From DATGPD01 sp041398565 (lineage in GTDB: Bacteria; Planctomycetota; UBA1135; UBA2386), in contig JAWKUN010000002.1 of NCBI GenBank assembly GCA_041398565.1, forward strand, positions 2,170,001 through 2,234,000: a stretch of DNA of 64,000 nt. The letters are read 5' to 3'. Shown here piece by piece: positions 60,451 through 64,000 of this stretch; the first letter of the stretch is position 1; the number at the start of each line of letters is the position of its first letter. The notes beneath the pieces are model-generated. The model searched no databases and was not told where the DNA came from. It worked only from the letters and a program-made list of their open reading frames with translations. Both the position numbers and the translations under genes were made by a program.

Positions 60451-62013
60451 TCACCCGCGCGCCAGCGCCTGCAGCATGGCCAGCAGCGGCCGCCCGGTGG
60501 GCTGCTGCTCCTTGCCCTCGTCGGCGTCGCTGGCGCCGGCCATGTCGATGTGCGTGTAGGGCAGCGGCTGGCTGCTGTCGCTGCCGTGGTGCTCGAGGCC
60601 CGACGCCCGCTGCAGGAACGCCATCGGGAACTGGTGGCCGCGCATCGTCTGGCTGCTCGGCTTGTTGTTGCACTGCAGCACGTCCCACGCGTTGGTCGTC
60701 ACCCGCACGAAGGCCACGTCCTCGCGACGAAGGCGCGACACCTCGAACGGATCGCCCCAGCGGTCGCCGGCCTCGGCCAGGCGTTGCGCGGTGCCGAGCC
60801 GCCGCGCGGGACCGTTGTCGAGCGCGACGCTGTAGGGGCCGACCGCGAGCACGGCGTGGCCGGTGAGTGTCGCCACCGAGAAGAGCTCGGGCGCCCGCTC
60901 GCGCAGCGCGCGCACGCGCAGGTGCGACAGCAGGTCGGCCAGCACCATGCGCCCCTCGGCGTCGGTGTTGCCGACGCGCACGCGCACTCCGGCGTGGCTC
61001 TCGATGATCTCGTCGGCGACGTAGGCGTCGGCGCCGATGCTGTTGCGCACCATGCCCAATTCGGCGACGAGGCGCACGCCCGGCAGACGCAGGCGCGCCA
61101 CTGCCAGGAACAGGCCAGCGACCGCGGCGGCGCCGCCCTTGTCCCGACTCATGCCTGCCATGTGGCCGCCCACCTTCAGGTCCGCGCCGCCGGTGTCGTA
61201 GGTGACGCCCTTGCCGGCGAGCAGCAGAGTCTTGCCGACCTTGCCCTTCGGCGTGTACTCGAGTCGGACCACGCACGGCCGGTGGCGCGCCACCGCGTTC
61301 GACGCGCGCGCCACCGCCGACAGCAGCGGATACTCCCTTTTCAGCGTCGCCGGCGTCGCCATGACCGACACCGCGACTCCGGTGCCGCGCATCGCCTTCT
61401 GCACCGTCTCGGCGAAGCGCTTGGGCGCCATGCGCTCCGGGTCGGCGCCGCACAGGTCGCGCGCCAGCGCCAGGCCTTCGGCGACTGCGGAGCACAGAGC
61501 GACGTCGGCGGCGGTGAACGTCGCGCCGAGCGCACCCACGCCGAGCTGCTGCACCGACTTGCCGGTGGCGCTGGCGTCGGCCTTGGCTTCGCGCGCTTCC
61601 AACGGCTGCCACAGGGCTGACAGCGCGCCGATCGCGGCGACTCGCGCCGCTTCGAGGTAGCGCGCATCGTCCGGCGGCGCCTGTACCAGGAGCAGCACCT
61701 TGCGCGCGCCCGCGTCGCGGGCGCGACGGATGCCGGCCGCGGCGGCGTCGGCGTAGGCGCGCACATCGTCGTGATCGCGGGTGAGAGGCCCGGTCGGCGC
61801 GGTGACCAGGCGGCCGCCGGCGAGACCCGGCGCCGGCCAAAGCCCCGGCCGATGAGCGAACTCGGCGTCGGCCAGCTGAGCTTGCCGCAGCCCTGGCTGC
61901 AGCGCCGCCAGAGACACCTTGGCGAGATGGTGGCCCACGAGGAGGACGGCGTCGAACGGGGACTTCGCCGCTGCCGCGGTGGCGGCGTTGGGGACGGCCA
62001 GGAGGCGGGTCAT
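60451..62013 (-). CDS. pepA: Cytosol leucyl aminopeptidase, M17 family
   Basis: A 520-residue dizinc aminopeptidase releasing N-terminal residues from peptides. The catalytic C-terminal domain has the metal/active-site motifs: LAGKGVTYDTGGADLK (Lys and Asp ligands), GGHMAGMSRDKGGAAAVAGL, and the M17 signature NTDAEGRMVLADLL. The N-terminal 170 residues are the usual less conserved domain. Length is normal. Convergent with the glycosyltransferase gene by 35 bp, in which I found no strong hairpin. The ATG at 62013 gives MTRLLAVPNAATAAAA. Confidence 0.95.
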   Translation of the reverse strand: MTRLLAVPNAATAAAAKSPFDAVLLVGHHLAKVSLAALQPGLRQAQLADAEFAHRPGLWPAPGLAGGRLVTAPTGPLTRDHDDVRAYADAAAAGIRRARDAGARKVLLLVQAPPDDARYLEAARVAAIGALSALWQPLEAREAKADASATGKSVQQLGVGALGATFTAADVALCSAVAEGLALARDLCGADPERMAPKRFAETVQKAMRGTGVAVSVMATPATLKREYPLLSAVARASNAVARHRPCVVRLEYTPKGKVGKTLLLAGKGVTYDTGGADLKVGGHMAGMSRDKGGAAAVAGLFLAVARLRLPGVRLVAELGMVRNSIGADAYVADEIIESHAGVRVRVGNTDAEGRMVLADLLSHLRVRALRERAPELFSVATLTGHAVLAVGPYSVALDNGPARRLGTAQRLAEAGDRWGDPFEVSRLRREDVAFVRVTTNAWDVLQCNNKPSSQTMRGHQFPMAFLQRASGLEHHGSDSSQPLPYTHIDMAGASDADEGKEQQPTGRPLLAMLQALARG

Positions 62014-62147
62014 ACTGCGAGCAGAGCCGACGCGGCCTGCGGTGCAAGCCCGACGTTGGCCGTGGGCTTCCGTTCGCAGGCCTCGGCGCGAGTCTTCGCC
62101 ACGGGCGGTCGGTGCAGGGGTCGGCGCAAGGGTGTGGCGCGCGGCGG

Positions 62148-64000
62148 TCAGCGCGCGGCCGGGATCCACTCGGGCCGGCCGATCCCGACCTGCTGCCCGT
62201 CGTGGATGCCGGCGTCGACCGTGCCCACGTAGAGCGGTCGTCCCCGCAGCCCGTCGGGCAGGCGGCAGCGCCAGAGGCACCACGTGCCGTGCATGGTCGG
62301 CGGGCGCAGGATCGAGACCGGAACACCGGTCGTTCCGTCGACGAGGGCGACCGTCATGCCGAGACCACAGTCGCCGGTCGTCACGGGGACCGCGAGATCG
62401 AGGTCGCCTTCGGCCCAGACGAAGGGGCCGAAGGTGCAGCCGCCCTGCCCGCGCACCGACGACACGACCACGTCCAGGCCGGCGCCGGTGACATCGTCGA
62501 GGTGCGCGTGGCGGACGTCGCCCCGCGCCTGCATGGGCGCCGCGAGCGGCTGGCCGCGCGCTTCGACCAACTCGACACCGGCGATCCGCAGTTCGCCGGG
62601 AAACCGGAAGACCCTGCCGTCGGCGGCCTGCATGTAGAGCCGCACGACTCCGCGCGACGAGCTTGCCACGCCGTAGCCGACGAAGCCGATGGCATGCCCG
62701 CGGATCCGTGGCGATTTCGCCTCCACCTCCGGGCAGCGGGTGTCGGGTTCGCCGTAGCCGATGAGGACGTCGTGGTCGTCGGTGAACAGCAGGCGCTGCG
62801 GCGGCAGGGCCTCGGTCTCTTCGAGGGCCCACCCCGATGCGCGGAAGCCCCACCCCGACTCGTGGCAGACCTCGAGCGTGTCGATTGCGGCGACGCAGGT
62901 CCCCGCCGGTGTTCCGACGACGTCCAGCGGTCGCCCGCGCAGTGGCCAGTCGCCGGCGTGGAACAACGACAACCGATGCTCGCGCAGGAACCCCAGGCCA
63001 TCCCGCACATTGCCGTCGGGGTCGGAGGTGAGGTAGGGGCGCAATCGGTCGAGGTCGGTGACACCCACGAGCGGGCCGATCGCCGCACGCCGGATCTCGC
63101 GCCGGTGGACCGCGTCGCGCCGGTGCAAGGCCTGTTGGCTGACTGCTACGGAAAGGGCGAGACCGCCGCACAGGCCCAGGGTCGCGACCCGCACGGCGCC
63201 GCGTTCGCTCAGCACCGCCGTCACGAGCAGCATGCTCCAGAACAACAGGGCCGGCGTGGCGTAGCGCGACGACAGCTCGTGCAGGAGCTGGTCGGTGGCG
63301 CGGCCGTAGGTGGTGAGCAGGGCCGCGCAGAGCACGAAGGCACCGGCGCACACCAGGGCCCGGCGCACGGCGCGCTCGCGACCTTCGCCCCGCCACCAGC
63401 TCCGCCAGGCCAGGACGGCGGCCAGGCCCAGGCTCAGCACGCCGACGACGATCGCGAGATACGGGCGTTGCCAGCCGTTGGGCGTGCGGACGGGATGGCC
63501 GAAGAAGGAGGCGAAGAAGGTCGCGCTCGCGGCAGGGCGGCGGAAGCCGACCGTCGGGATGCCGTGGTCGACCGAGGCGTAGGGCTGCAGCCAGCCGAGG
63601 CCGGTCAGGTAGAAGGCGATCGTCGCGGCGCCGGCGCCGGCGATGGCCAGCCTGGCCATCCACGGCAGGGGTACGAAGAACGCCAGCGACAGAGCCAACG
63701 GCCAGACACCGAGGCCGTTCGCCATCGAGAAGCTGGCGATGCCGCTGGCAGCGATCGCCGCGGCGACCAGGGTGCGCCCCCGCCGCGAGAACGGGGCGCG
63801 TGCCGCCGCCGCGAACCCGGCGGTGGCGGCCAGGTACACCAAGGGGAACTGCAGCTGGAACGGCTCGGAGAAGTTCTCTTGTTGCACGGCGGAGAATTGG
63901 AACGCCAGCAGCGCGCCGGCCACGGCGACCAGTACCGCGGGGCGGCGCTCGCCTCCCCAGCGCAGCAGCCCGACGAGCAGAGCGACGTGGGCGACCTGTT
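62148..64000 (-). CDS. Polytopic membrane protein, truncated by window edge
   Basis: At least 617 residues open to the window edge, with no stop up to 64000; the upstream codons (QVAHVALLVGLL) are hydrophobic, so the true start is outside. About eight to ten helices lie in the first 300 residues, and a soluble region fills the C-terminal 300 (MQAADGRVFRFPGELRIAGV, CTFGPFVWAEGDLDLAVPV). The layout resembles GT-C-type transferases or unknown polytopic proteins of this phylum. The catalytic loop would be beyond the edge. No firm family call. It lies 134 bp downstream of no gene on its own strand and precedes pepA. Confidence 0.7.
   Translation of the reverse strand, partial: QVAHVALLVGLLRWGGERRPAVLVAVAGALLAFQFSAVQQENFSEPFQLQFPLVYLAATAGFAAAARAPFSRRGRTLVAAAIAASGIASFSMANGLGVWPLALSLAFFVPLPWMARLAIAGAGAATIAFYLTGLGWLQPYASVDHGIPTVGFRRPAASATFFASFFGHPVRTPNGWQRPYLAIVVGVLSLGLAAVLAWRSWWRGEGRERAVRRALVCAGAFVLCAALLTTYGRATDQLLHELSSRYATPALLFWSMLLVTAVLSERGAVRVATLGLCGGLALSVAVSQQALHRRDAVHRREIRRAAIGPLVGVTDLDRLRPYLTSDPDGNVRDGLGFLREHRLSLFHAGDWPLRGRPLDVVGTPAGTCVAAIDTLEVCHESGWGFRASGWALEETEALPPQRLLFTDDHDVLIGYGEPDTRCPEVEAKSPRIRGHAIGFVGYGVASSSRGVVRLYMQAADGRVFRFPGELRIAGVELVEARGQPLAAPMQARGDVRHAHLDDVTGAGLDVVVSSVRGQGGCTFGPFVWAEGDLDLAVPVTTGDCGLGMTVALVDGTTGVPVSILRPPTMHGTWCLWRCRLPDGLRGRPLYVGTVDAGIHDGQQVGIGRPEWIPAAR

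Noticed and set aside
5000..63700. Many long antisense open frames opposite real genes
   Set aside because: A result of very high GC and few stop codons. Their proteins are Arg/Ala/Pro-rich with no motif, while the other strand shows clear families.

Overview
This 64 kb window is GC-rich (about 70% by eye) bacterial chromosome. The gene content points to an uncultured or little-studied Planctomycetota lineage. Reasons: many secreted or lipoproteins built from carboxypeptidase-regulatory-like repeats, a roughly 130-residue C-terminal domain typical of secreted proteins in that phylum, an ECF sigma factor fused to a membrane-anchored repeat protein, few Shine-Dalgarno sites, and no recognisable phage or IS genes. 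No rRNA, tRNA or CRISPR was found. Taxonomy is an inference from protein style only.

Layout. 1-4744: a truncated methyltransferase-like gene at the left edge, an octahaem cytochrome c, a small membrane protein and two bacterial PH-domain membrane proteins that overlap end to end. 4942-7009: purine salvage pair (concentrative nucleoside transporter plus purine nucleoside phosphorylase). 7126-13188: a lipoprotein, an alpha/beta hydrolase, a GT-C-like membrane protein, fructose-1,6-bisphosphatase, a DUF4920 lipoprotein and a PepSY-type membrane protein. 13225-18620 (minus): tryptophan 2,3-dioxygenase, two large carboxypeptidase-regulatory-like surface proteins, and a BFD-like [2Fe-2S] protein overlapping the second one by 4 bp. 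18722-23031: formate-tetrahydrofolate ligase, a PilZ protein and transketolase. 23187-28474 (minus): a complete ISC iron-sulfur operon, iscR-iscS-iscU-iscA-hscB-hscA-fdx, with several 4-bp overlaps. It is divergent from the Fe-S-related ygfZ gene (28654-29553). Three 80-bp structured tandem repeats follow ygfZ.

29833-36535 is the most unusual region. A multinuclear non-haem iron oxidative enzyme (MNIO/DUF692) lies 12 bp downstream of a secreted protein whose C-terminal tail carries two Cys-Gly motifs. Around them are a PQQ-dehydrogenase-like cytochrome lipoprotein and a divergent dihaem peroxidase of the MauG/CCP family. Known MNIO enzymes oxidise cysteines of partner peptides, so this is a candidate modification system.

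36625-47628: a secreted unknown, TypA/BipA, a PPC-like secreted protein, a flippase-like (LPG synthase TM region) protein, a Kelch protein and a TMTC-like membrane protein with TPRs. 48104-53335: the transmembrane ECF sigma fusion and a lipoprotein of three 224-residue repeats. 53622-56069: a secreted propeller-like protein and a triple-FKBP lipoprotein. 56166-60415: a homologue of plant reversibly glycosylated polypeptide/UDP-arabinopyranose mutase, overlapping by 4 bp a 1064-residue multi-module glycosyltransferase. 60451-64000: M17 leucyl aminopeptidase and a membrane protein cut by the right edge.

Five of the six convergent gene junctions carry a GC-rich perfect hairpin without a U-tract, suggesting a shared transcription-end signal.
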